Below are positions 1-6,719 of a stretch of 64,000 bases of DNA, in pieces. The notes beneath the pieces are model-generated. The model had not been told where the DNA came from and searched no databases. It worked only from the letters and a program-made list of their open reading frames with translations. A program made the translations under genes and the position numbers. This DNA comes from Nitrospirales bacterium LBB_01 (GTDB lineage Bacteria; Nitrospirota; Thermodesulfovibrionia; Thermodesulfovibrionales; Magnetobacteriaceae). How positions within the stretch are numbered: position 1 is the first letter of the stretch; the number at the start of each line of letters is the position of its first letter. The stretch is from positions 806,001 to 870,000 of the forward strand of contig CP049016.1 of assembly GCA_004376055.2 (NCBI GenBank). Direction: 5' to 3'.

Positions 1-41
1 TTACTGGTTTGAAACAGCACTACTGCCTAAAAGAGGTCAAA

Positions 42-1385
42 ATGACTGAGGGATTAAAAATATTGTTAATTGATGACGATGAGGAGGATGCCCTCATAGC
101 GAGGGATTTAATAAGGAAAGGTTTTTCTAAGAAGTCTCCTAAGATAGATGAAGCACGCTCGGTAGAGGACGCTCAACAGTTAGTTAAGGAAAACATATAT
201 GATGTAATAATTGTTGATTACATGATTGGCAGCAGTGACGGCATGGAGTTTGTCGATTGGCTTATAGCAGAGGGCATAACGGTGCCTATTATAATGTTAA
301 CCGGTCAGGGTGGTGAGTCAGTGGCTGTGGACGCCATGAAAAGAGGCGTCAGGGATTATCTTAATAAGTGGAAACTTTCTCAGGAGCTTCTCTGCCGCTC
401 AATCTCTAACGCTGTAAAATTAGGGGAACTTGAACACAATAAGGCTGCTGCTGAGAAGGCCTTGATGGACTCGGAACTAAAGTTTAGAGAGCTTGTAACC
501 TTTATGCCCGCTATAGTGTGTGAACTTAACTCAGACGGAACAGTGAAACTCATCAACGTTGCAGTTACTACTGTTTTAGGATATGAGGTAGAGGAACTTA
601 TAGGTGTAAGTTGGGCTGAGTGGTTTATCACAGAGGATGAGGTCGGTGGAGCGGCTGAGAGAAAAGAGCAATTTTTAACTGCATGTAACTCATCCTCCGG
701 TGTTTTTTCTTTTGAGCTTGTGGCTAAAGCAAAAAAGGATGCCAAAAAATACATTAACTGGAATATAACGGCAATTGGTGAGAGCAACAATAGAAGCAAG
801 AGCGATGCACCCTCGCATAAGCGTGTAATCTGTATAGGCACAGACGTTACAGAAGTTGTAATGCTAAGGGAGAGGCTCCAAACCCTTTCCATATTGGATG
901 AGTTGACAAGCCTTTACAATCGCCGGGGGTTTTACACACTTGCTGAGCAGCAAATAAAGATAGCAAAACGTTACGGCAGACGGATGACTGTCGTGTTTCT
1001 TGATTTGGATGGGCTAAAGCAAATAAACGACACACTGGGGCATGAGGCAGGGGACACGGCGATAGTAGGTGCCTCTGCTGTGTTAAGAGAGGCTTTCCGA
1101 GAGTCGGATATCATAGCAAGGATAGGCGGGGATGAGTTCATAGTGCTGGTGACAGACTCTGAATCGTTAGACGTTGATATCATAAGAACAAGGATCAAAG
1201 AGGGTGTGGATAACTTTAACAACACACAAAATCAGCCATTTAAACTTTCCATAAGCGACGGTGTGGTTCCATACGACCCAGAGTCAGACATTTCAATTGA
1301 TGAGCTGACAAAACAAGCCGATGCTCTGATGTATGAAAACAAGATGCGAAAAAAGGCTAATACAAATCCAAATTCAACAAGATAA
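42..1385 (+). CDS. Response regulator with PAS and GGDEF domains (diguanylate cyclase)
   Basis: Predicted cytoplasmic enzyme that makes cyclic di-GMP from GTP under control of a phosphorelay. Residues 5-125 form a receiver domain with acidic residues D11-D13, phospho-acceptor D59 (IIVDYMIG), T87 and K109. A PAS domain follows at about 145-275 and a GGDEF domain at about 285-440. The active-site motif RIGGDEF is intact and is preceded by RESD five residues upstream, the spacing of the inhibitory product-binding I-site. No membrane segment. An in-frame ATG lies at position 9, but the ATG at 42 has AGAGG just upstream and begins directly at the receiver fold, so I chose it. No partner kinase is adjacent. 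Domain calls are firm; the input signal is unknown. Confidence 0.9.
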   Translation: MTEGLKILLIDDDEEDALIARDLIRKGFSKKSPKIDEARSVEDAQQLVKENIYDVIIVDYMIGSSDGMEFVDWLIAEGITVPIIMLTGQGGESVAVDAMKRGVRDYLNKWKLSQELLCRSISNAVKLGELEHNKAAAEKALMDSELKFRELVTFMPAIVCELNSDGTVKLINVAVTTVLGYEVEELIGVSWAEWFITEDEVGGAAERKEQFLTACNSSSGVFSFELVAKAKKDAKKYINWNITAIGESNNRSKSDAPSHKRVICIGTDVTEVVMLRERLQTLSILDELTSLYNRRGFYTLAEQQIKIAKRYGRRMTVVFLDLDGLKQINDTLGHEAGDTAIVGASAVLREAFRESDIIARIGGDEFIVLVTDSESLDVDIIRTRIKEGVDNFNNTQNQPFKLSISDGVVPYDPESDISIDELTKQADALMYENKMRKKANTNPNSTR

Positions 1386-1397
1386 TAGTTTAAAAAA

Positions 1398-1438
1398 ATA
1401 TCAACCACGAAAAACACGAAAGGCACGAAAAACAGATT
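1398..1438 (-). repeat. 41-bp dispersed repeat, copy 1
   Basis: A 41-base stretch built from CACGAAA-like units (CACGAAAAACACGAAAGGCA core) just after the GGDEF gene. Its reverse complement occurs at 16060-16100 with a single mismatch. It is non-coding and lies within 15 bases of a stop codon, as does the second copy, so it may act in 3' ends or just be an interspersed repeat. The rest of 1386-1820 holds only the hairpins listed separately. Confidence 0.8.
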
Positions 1439-1502
1439 GATAAAAAAAAGATAGTTTGAGAATTTCGTATATTGCCTATGCAGTTAGCTCTGCAAACAAA
1501 AA

Positions 1503-1602
1503 ACTGGATTCCTGCCTTCGCAGGAATGACAAGAAAAAAGGAATGACACAAGAAAGAAGCGCACTCTCTTTTGTCATTCCAGCCTCCGAGCTGGAATCCA
1601 GT
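1503..1602. repeat. REPIN-like pair of inverted palindromic repeats
   Basis: Two copies of a roughly 28-30 base element face each other. Positions 1503-1530 read ACTGGATTCC...GGAATGAC and 1573-1602 read GTCATTCC...GGAATCCAGT. Each copy has its own stem (ATTCCTGC/GCAGGAAT and TTCCAGC/GCTGGAA), and the two copies are also complementary to each other across a 42-base spacer. The same family recurs at 5777-5858 as a pair and at 17937-17966 as a single. The inverted-pair layout is that of REPINs mobilised by RAYT transposases; no RAYT gene is in the window. Confidence 0.8.
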
Positions 1603-1703
1603 CCTTTAAATATATCATTTGCTGACAGAAAAACATTTGCCGGAGTTAACTCAATAAGCATTAAAAAAATTATAGGAATTTTAGTTTAGCTCAGAAAAGG
1701 AAA

Positions 1704-1752
1704 GGTGGAGGGAGTTTCAGAGGAGATTCTCTTCCCTGAAACCCCTTCCACC
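1704..1752. other. Long imperfect hairpin in intergenic spacer
   Basis: GGTGGAGGGAGTTTCAG at 1704-1720 pairs with CTGAAACCCCTTCCACC at 1736-1752 with two mismatches, and the loop region itself contains GAGATTCTC-type symmetry. No T-run follows on the plus strand. It could be another repeat family member or an RNA structure; no second copy seen here. Confidence 0.5.
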
Positions 1753-1783
1753 TGTTTGGAGGATTGTGTAGGGGAGTATTAAA

Positions 1784-1809
1784 TAAGGAGGGCGGGGGAA
1801 CCCTCCTTA
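1784..1809 (-). terminator. Rho-independent-type terminator of the EF-hand gene
   Basis: Read on the minus strand, TAAGGAGGG (1809-1801) pairs with CCCTCCTTA (1792-1784) over an 8-base loop, a perfect 9-bp stem beginning 11 bases after the stop codon at 1821, followed by TTTAAT. The tail is short in T, so strength is uncertain. Confidence 0.6.
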
Positions 1810-1820
1810 AGAGCTGACTT

Positions 1821-2420
1821 CTATGCTGTCGTACTTGTGGTGCTTGTACTTGAAGTTGTACCTGTAATTCCTTCTATCATTGCCCTATACTTAGAAAGTA
1901 CAGATTGCTGTGGGTTTGATTCGTTTAACTCACTTGCACTTAATTTGCCATCTCCGTTAGAATCAAGGCTATTAAATACGCTGCTTGAGATACCGGCTGT
2001 CGATGCCTCTGTAGAACTTAAATAGCTGTCCCCGTCCGTATCAAACTTACTAATCAAATCTTTTGACATTTGATTAATTCGCTGGGAATAGTAGCCGTTT
2101 GAAAGCTCCTCGGTTGTTACATAACCGTCTCCGTTTTTATCCAGAGCGCTAAAGGCGTCACTTGAAAGCCCCTTTGCTGTAAATTCCGATGATGATAACT
2201 TGCCGTCGCCATCGGTGTCAAGGCTTTGTACCATATTGGCTGAGGATGTATTTATCGCTGTCTGGTCAGAATTGGCTGCGCTTGCTAAGTCAGTTGAAAA
2301 TGTACCTGATGATGTACCTGATGATGTACCTGATGATGTACTTGAGGATGTGTTTCCTCCTATTGCATTTAAAATATCATATATTGACTTACTTGAACCT
2401 ACTCCGCTTACTGATGACAT
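1821..2420 (-). CDS. Four-EF-hand calcium-binding protein
   Basis: Small Ser/Thr-rich protein (199 aa) with four canonical EF-hand loops at residues 68-79 (DTDGDGKLSSSE), 94-105 (DKNGDGYVTTEE), 127-138 (DTDGDSYLSSTE) and 153-164 (DSNGDGKLSASE). Each has Asp at loop position 1 and Glu at position 12, so all four should bind calcium. No signal peptide or membrane segment. Residues about 24-42 are an SGTS repeat made by a 12-base unit repeated about four times at 2301-2348, and the C-terminus is another Thr/Ser tail. The start is clear: AAAGGAGG lies just upstream of ATG at 2420. A sigma-54 promoter and a terminator frame it as a single-gene unit. Its role is unknown; calcium buffering or sensing is inferred from the loops only. 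Confidence 0.88.
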   Translation of the reverse strand: MSSVSGVGSSKSIYDILNAIGGNTSSSTSSGTSSGTSSGTFSTDLASAANSDQTAINTSSANMVQSLDTDGDGKLSSSEFTAKGLSSDAFSALDKNGDGYVTTEELSNGYYSQRINQMSKDLISKFDTDGDSYLSSTEASTAGISSSVFNSLDSNGDGKLSASELNESNPQQSVLSKYRAMIEGITGTTSSTSTTSTTA

Positions 2421-2492
2421 ATTAACCTCCTTTAAACGTTTATCTCCATTGTTCCTGTTATCTTACTATCACTTTACAACTGTTATCATATT

Positions 2493-2509
2493 AGCAAGCA
2501 CCGTGCCAA
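2493..2509 (-). promoter_or_regulatory. Sigma-54 (RpoN) -24/-12 promoter of the EF-hand gene
   Basis: Minus strand reads TTGGCACGGTGCTTGCT, matching the consensus YTGGCACGRNNNTTGCW at every defined base with the correct GG-to-GC spacing. It points at the EF-hand gene and leaves a leader of about 60 bases. An enhancer-binding activator would be needed; none is encoded in the window. Confidence 0.8.
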
Positions 2510-2612
2510 ACCAATGGATATGCGGGTTTAGAGTGTTTTGTGAACAAAAAGAAAGATAAAAGAATACTATGTGAGGCAATATTTTCCAAACGACACGGAA
2601 AGAATTTCCCTG

Positions 2613-4730
2613 TTAAGCTTTTTTAATGCTGCAGAGCAAGCCTCGTAATCGGTATGAGCCAAAGGCAGGGTCATAAGGGGGCGTATCTGCCGTTAACACA
2701 TTGGCATTGGAACGCAAAAAGGACTCCTCATTGACGGCGTCGTCAGGGGAAATTTCTTCTGGAAACCATGAGCCGTGCTCCACACTTATAACTCCGGGAG
2801 CTATATCCACTGTAACTTTTGCTCTCATGAGAACTTCCCCGCGAGGGCTGGAAATTTTCACCCAATCGCCGTCTGCTACTCCGGCGGCTTTTGCGGTTTC
2901 TGGGTTAAGCTCTGCCAAAGGATCTGGATGGCGCTCTCTTAGCCCCTTTATTTGCCTGTGTTCACTGTGGAAAAACTCCCGGCACCTGCCGCCGGTTATT
3001 AAAATATACGGATAGGCATTTAATAGCTCAGGTGTGCTTACAGGGCTTTCCGGCGGCTCCACATAGTCGGGAAGGGGAGGATATCCCATCCGCTTTAACA
3101 CTGAACTGTATAGCTCAACTTTTTTTGAGGGCGTACGAATCCCTTTTGTCTTGTATTTATAATACTCATGCGGAGGACAATGAGCGCCTTTTTCAACGAG
3201 CTGCTCAAAGCTCATTCCAACATTGCTAAGTTGATGGTTAAATATGTCCATGTAGGATATATCCTGAGATGGCAGAGACAGCCGTTTAGATAGCTCATCT
3301 ATAATCCACTCATCCTGCCGTGCGCTGTAGTATGACGTCAAAGCACGTTGAGCATAGACATAATTTTCTACAACAAGCGGAATTCCCATGACGTGATTAA
3401 TTTCAGGCCAAAAAGCGGCAGGCAGCACATAGTCGGCCTGAAGAGAGGACGGAGTCATAAATAAATCCGTGGCTACAAGCAGGTCAAGTTTTCTTAGCGC
3501 TGATAGAGTTCTTTTAGGGTTTGACACGGTAAGAAGCGGGTTGTTACCAAAGAGCAGAAGCGCTCTAATCCTGTAGGGAATTCCCTCGTCTATAGCTTTA
3601 AAAAGTCCTGGAATGTGAGCCGATGGCATGTAGGCTCGCCAGCCGCTCAATAGTTTAAATTCCTCAGCGCCTATCCGTTTTTGAGAAGACTCGGCGGGAA
3701 GTTTATCCTTTAACACGGGATAACTCTTAAGTATGTTCATTCCTAAAATATCGCCGCCCGGCACATCAATATTACCGGTAAGTGCCCGTAAAATTGCGAC
3801 AGAGCGCACTGTTTGCAAAGAATTTGAGTTTTGCTCTAAACCTAAGCCCCAATCTAAAATGCCGGGCTTTACAGTGGCATAAATCTCTGCCGCTTTCTCT
3901 ATGTCTTTAGCCGCTATCGTGGTTATTCCCTCTGCCCACTTAGTTGTGTACCTTGATACGTGGTCTTTAAGCTCACTGAAACCTACAGTGTAATGCTCTA
4001 TAAAATCGTTGTCATAGAGATTTCGGTTAATTATGTAGTTAATCATGGCAAGGGCAAGGGCGGCATCGGTTCCGGGTCTTATCGGCAGCCATAGTTTGCA
4101 TCTTTTCCCGGTCTCTGTCCTTCTTGGGTCAACCGAAATGGTTTCACACTCATTGTGGAGTGCTCTCATAACTGCTGGAGCAAGCTCCCCGTCAGCGCTT
4201 GTTACAAGCGGGTTATGTGCCCAAAACAGAATGCACTTTGGCTTAACGCTGCCGTAGTAATCCCCTACAACAAAGCCGCCGTAGGTAAGGTGACTAACCG
4301 TGATGCGCGGAATAAAACACTGTGCAAGCCCTGGCTCATACCAGTTAGGGGTGCCAAGGGCATTTGCAAACCGAACAACGTGCATGTAGTGGTGACGACC
4401 TGTGCCCTGACCAATAGCTATAGTCTCTGGGCCAAACGAGCTTTTTAAGTCTGATATTTTACCTGCTATCTCATCTAACGCCGCATCCCACGAAAGCTCA
4501 GTCCATTTGTTTTGGCCGCGCTCTCCAGTCCGTTTAAGTGGAGTTTTAAGTCTGTCCGGGTGATTTGCTATCTCGTGGGATTTCAAGCCCTTTACACACA
4601 TATAGCCGCGGCTTATGGGAGAGTCCGGATCACCTTTCACTCTAACTACCTTACCGTCTTTTACATAAACAAGAGCGCCGCAGCCACCGTGACAGATGCG
4701 GCAAACACTTCTGTGTATCACCTCAGACAT
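2613..4730 (-). CDS. Molybdopterin-dependent oxidoreductase (DMSO reductase family)
   Basis: Predicted Mo/W-bis-MGD enzyme of 705 aa. The N-terminus carries an iron-sulfur motif C10-x2-C13-x3-C17-x27-C45, expected to hold one [4Fe-4S] cluster, then the molybdopterin oxidoreductase domain and, from about residue 575, a dinucleotide-binding domain (LNPETAKAAGVADGDWVKI). There is no twin-arginine signal, so it is probably cytoplasmic. Order and length resemble the acetylene hydratase / PhsA-like branch (SPNWY/PTxLQADYVLP-type blocks), but substrate cannot be told. No iron-sulfur electron-transfer or membrane subunit and no cofactor gene lies next to it, which is unusual for a respiratory enzyme. 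Start ATG at 4730. Confidence 0.85.
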   Translation of the reverse strand: MSEVIHRSVCRICHGGCGALVYVKDGKVVRVKGDPDSPISRGYMCVKGLKSHEIANHPDRLKTPLKRTGERGQNKWTELSWDAALDEIAGKISDLKSSFGPETIAIGQGTGRHHYMHVVRFANALGTPNWYEPGLAQCFIPRITVSHLTYGGFVVGDYYGSVKPKCILFWAHNPLVTSADGELAPAVMRALHNECETISVDPRRTETGKRCKLWLPIRPGTDAALALAMINYIINRNLYDNDFIEHYTVGFSELKDHVSRYTTKWAEGITTIAAKDIEKAAEIYATVKPGILDWGLGLEQNSNSLQTVRSVAILRALTGNIDVPGGDILGMNILKSYPVLKDKLPAESSQKRIGAEEFKLLSGWRAYMPSAHIPGLFKAIDEGIPYRIRALLLFGNNPLLTVSNPKRTLSALRKLDLLVATDLFMTPSSLQADYVLPAAFWPEINHVMGIPLVVENYVYAQRALTSYYSARQDEWIIDELSKRLSLPSQDISYMDIFNHQLSNVGMSFEQLVEKGAHCPPHEYYKYKTKGIRTPSKKVELYSSVLKRMGYPPLPDYVEPPESPVSTPELLNAYPYILITGGRCREFFHSEHRQIKGLRERHPDPLAELNPETAKAAGVADGDWVKISSPRGEVLMRAKVTVDIAPGVISVEHGSWFPEEISPDDAVNEESFLRSNANVLTADTPPYDPAFGSYRLRGLLCSIKKA

Positions 4731-4744
4731 AAATCCTAACTATC

Positions 4745-4855
4745 ATTCAATCGCCTAACTTCGTTGGCATGCGTCAAAAGCTCCTCAACGTACTAAAAGT
4801 ACGCCTCCGTCGCTTTCTCCTTGCCGCCTCGTTATGCTTCTGACTGCTAATTAGT
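4745..4855. other. Short intergenic element with CGTAC palindrome
   Basis: The spacer upstream of the molybdoenzyme holds CGTACTAAAAGTACG, a stem of CGTACT/AGTACG around three A, inside a stretch that reads like an interspersed repeat rather than a gene. Only one copy is in the window, so repeat status is from general resemblance and is weak. Confidence 0.3.
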
Positions 4856-4864
4856 CTCAACCTG

Positions 4865-5641
4865 TTAATTTGAAATCGAAAAACCGGTGCTTGAACTTTT
4901 CTTTCCATACTTTAGAATGTCTAAAACATCAGGGGTCAGGATAATACCGCTTTCAGCCGAAACTATAAAACCCAAAATGCTTGATAATCTGGTCAGGCCG
5001 GTCACTACGTCAGCCATTAACGTAGTAGGAACAAACACAATATCGTTAGAGCGCAGGTAAATATTTTGAGTCATGTCGCCTTTAAATGCTTTTTTTACGT
5101 CAAAGGTGGCAGTTTGCCCTTCTCTTACTACTACAACACCGGATTTATCGGCATTCGTACTAAAGCCGCCGCATTTAATTATCGCCTGAAGTAAGGTCAT
5201 GTTCTCCTCCATCGTAATCACGCCCGGAGTTGTAATCTCGCCCGCAACAATCACCTTATGACTTGTAATGGTGGTCGGATTTACCATTACCTGAGGATTG
5301 ACTATATATTCTTTAAGCCGGTCTGCCATCTCAGCTTCAAGGGTTTTCACGGTTTTACCCTTGACGTCAACATCTCCGATGAGAGGATAGGTGAACTTGC
5401 CGTCTAAGCGTATCCGTACGCTGCTTATCGTAAGGTCGTCGTGTCTGTGGACTTTGACAGAGATAATATCGCCTGGTCCCAGGGTAAACTCCGGCTCTTT
5501 CTGCAGCTGCGCTTCAAGCGATGTATTGTCGCTCATGCTGCTATCCTTAGTGAATTTGGCTGATTTTGATGAAGTTGAACAACTCACAAGTAAAAAAACA
5601 ATAAGCAGAGACATTTTAGCCAGAAACCCCGATACTCTCAT
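4865..5641 (-). CDS. Polysaccharide export outer-membrane lipoprotein (Wza-like)
   Basis: Predicted periplasm-facing outer-membrane lipoprotein that forms or feeds the exit channel for capsular or exopolysaccharide. An N-terminal hydrophobic segment ends in the lipobox LVSC. Residues about 50-135 are the poly-export domain (FTLGPGDIISVKV; YPLIGDVDVKGKT), followed by an SLBB-type fold (KVIVAGEITTPGVITM, about 145-225), and it ends with a hydrophobic C-terminal stretch. At about 258 aa it is shorter than E. coli Wza (379 aa), which is common for single-SLBB homologues. ATG at 5641 is preferred over TTG at 5650 because AAGGGGG lies about nine bases upstream. No Wzc/Wzx/Wzy genes are adjacent; a GT2 gene lies upstream on the same strand. 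Confidence 0.88.
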   Translation of the reverse strand: MRVSGFLAKMSLLIVFLLVSCSTSSKSAKFTKDSSMSDNTSLEAQLQKEPEFTLGPGDIISVKVHRHDDLTISSVRIRLDGKFTYPLIGDVDVKGKTVKTLEAEMADRLKEYIVNPQVMVNPTTITSHKVIVAGEITTPGVITMEENMTLLQAIIKCGGFSTNADKSGVVVVREGQTATFDVKKAFKGDMTQNIYLRSNDIVFVPTTLMADVVTGLTRLSSILGFIVSAESGIILTPDVLDILKYGKKSSSTGFSISN

Positions 5642-5678
5642 TATCAACAACCCCCTTGAAGCGTTTTATTAATACGGG

Positions 5679-5708
5679 ATACTATCACAAAAGCAGCATT
5701 TTATGCAA
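5679..5708 (-). promoter_or_regulatory. Possible sigma-70 promoter of the Wza-like gene
   Basis: On the minus strand TTGCAT (5708-5703), 18 bases, TAGTAT (5684-5679), located about 40 bases before the ATG. Four of six bases match at each box, so this is a modest call. Confidence 0.35.
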
Positions 5709-5776
5709 ACTCCTAATATCCAAAACGATTACATTCTTAGAGTAAGGGACATATGATTTGAAATCTCCTCTTTTTT

Positions 5777-5858
5777 GTCATTCCCGTGAAAACGGGAATC
5801 CAGATATCTTAAAAAAGGTTTTAAAAAGACTGGATTCCTGCTCGTAGGCAGGAATGAC
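5777..5858. repeat. REPIN-like pair, second locus
   Basis: GTCATTCCCG...CGGGAATCCAG at 5777-5804 and ACTGGATTCC...GGAATGAC at 5829-5858, the same repeat family as 1503-1602 but in the opposite facing order and with a 24-base spacer. Sits in the spacer between two minus-strand genes. The rest of 5709-5927 shows no gene. Confidence 0.8.
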
Positions 5859-5927
5859 AAAGAAGGGGCACAGGAATGGCAAAAAAATCCCAAACTTTTC
5901 AATTGGTGTTATTTGTGGGCAGGAGAG

Positions 5928-6719
5928 TTAAATTTTTCTTTTCAGATTCATGATTTCCAGTTTTGCAGCTTTAATAAAAAAGCGGATAAGCCCCTTATAA
6001 AAAAATCCTTTTTTTCTATAGCCTAATTTTTTTACAGATGCACCTTCGTGATGTATGGCTGCAGCATCTTTACATAGCCCGATTTTATAATCTGTATTTT
6101 TATAGAGCCTGTAACACCAGTCAACGTCGTTAAAAAAAATTGGAAATTTCTCATCCAGTTCTCCAACCAACTGCCAACAGTTGCGCCTTACCAATAGCGC
6201 TGACGCCATAGGCTGAGGGACTTCTTCTGAGGTCATGTGCTGCTCTGGGGTGAGTTTCCACTTTTTAAATCCTCCAAGCTCCTCCACGCCAAGTTTCTCT
6301 AAAACAATGGAGGCAATTGACGGAAACCTTCTGCATGAAATCTGAAGCTGTCCGTCCGGGTAGTAAAGAAGCGGAGCAACGGCTCCTGCCCATAGTGAAG
6401 TCTTTAAAAAGTTCACTAACTTTTCAGTTGTATCAGGATATAGCGCCACATCGTTATTTAACAGAAATATGTACTCGCCGGTAGATACGCTGACCCCTTG
6501 ATTTGTGGCTTTAGCATACCCCAGATTAATCTTGTTTCTTATCCAGATAATTTCCTTAAACTCTGCCCTTGCCCTTTTCTGACTGCCATCATCTGAGGCA
6601 TTATCTACCACAATTATTTCTTTAGTAAACGTTCCAGCTGATTTCTCTATGGAGGCAAGGCATTGCATGAGAAGCTCTGCATGGTTCCAGTGTGGTATGA
6701 CAAACGACACGGTTTCCAT
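5928..6719 (-). CDS. Family 2 glycosyltransferase (rhamnosyltransferase-like)
   Basis: Inverting GT-A glycosyltransferase of 263 aa expected to add a sugar from a nucleotide donor to a glycan at the inner face of the membrane. It begins with the GT2 fold (VSFVIPHWNHAELL), has VVDNASDDGS for the nucleotide site and LLNNDVAL as the metal-binding DxD-type motif near residue 92, and FFNDVDWCYRL further on, as in the WbbL/rhamnosyltransferase subgroup. The C-terminus is basic with no clear membrane helix. Its ATG abuts the stop codon of the CheY-TPR gene upstream, so the two are probably co-translated. Acceptor and sugar cannot be read from sequence. Confidence 0.88.
   Translation of the reverse strand: METVSFVIPHWNHAELLMQCLASIEKSAGTFTKEIIVVDNASDDGSQKRARAEFKEIIWIRNKINLGYAKATNQGVSVSTGEYIFLLNNDVALYPDTTEKLVNFLKTSLWAGAVAPLLYYPDGQLQISCRRFPSIASIVLEKLGVEELGGFKKWKLTPEQHMTSEEVPQPMASALLVRRNCWQLVGELDEKFPIFFNDVDWCYRLYKNTDYKIGLCKDAAAIHHEGASVKKLGYRKKGFFYKGLIRFFIKAAKLEIMNLKRKI

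Noticed and set aside
1456-1689. Open frame of 77 codons over the REPIN-like pair
   Set aside because: It is created by the repeats, has no ribosome site and no family resemblance.
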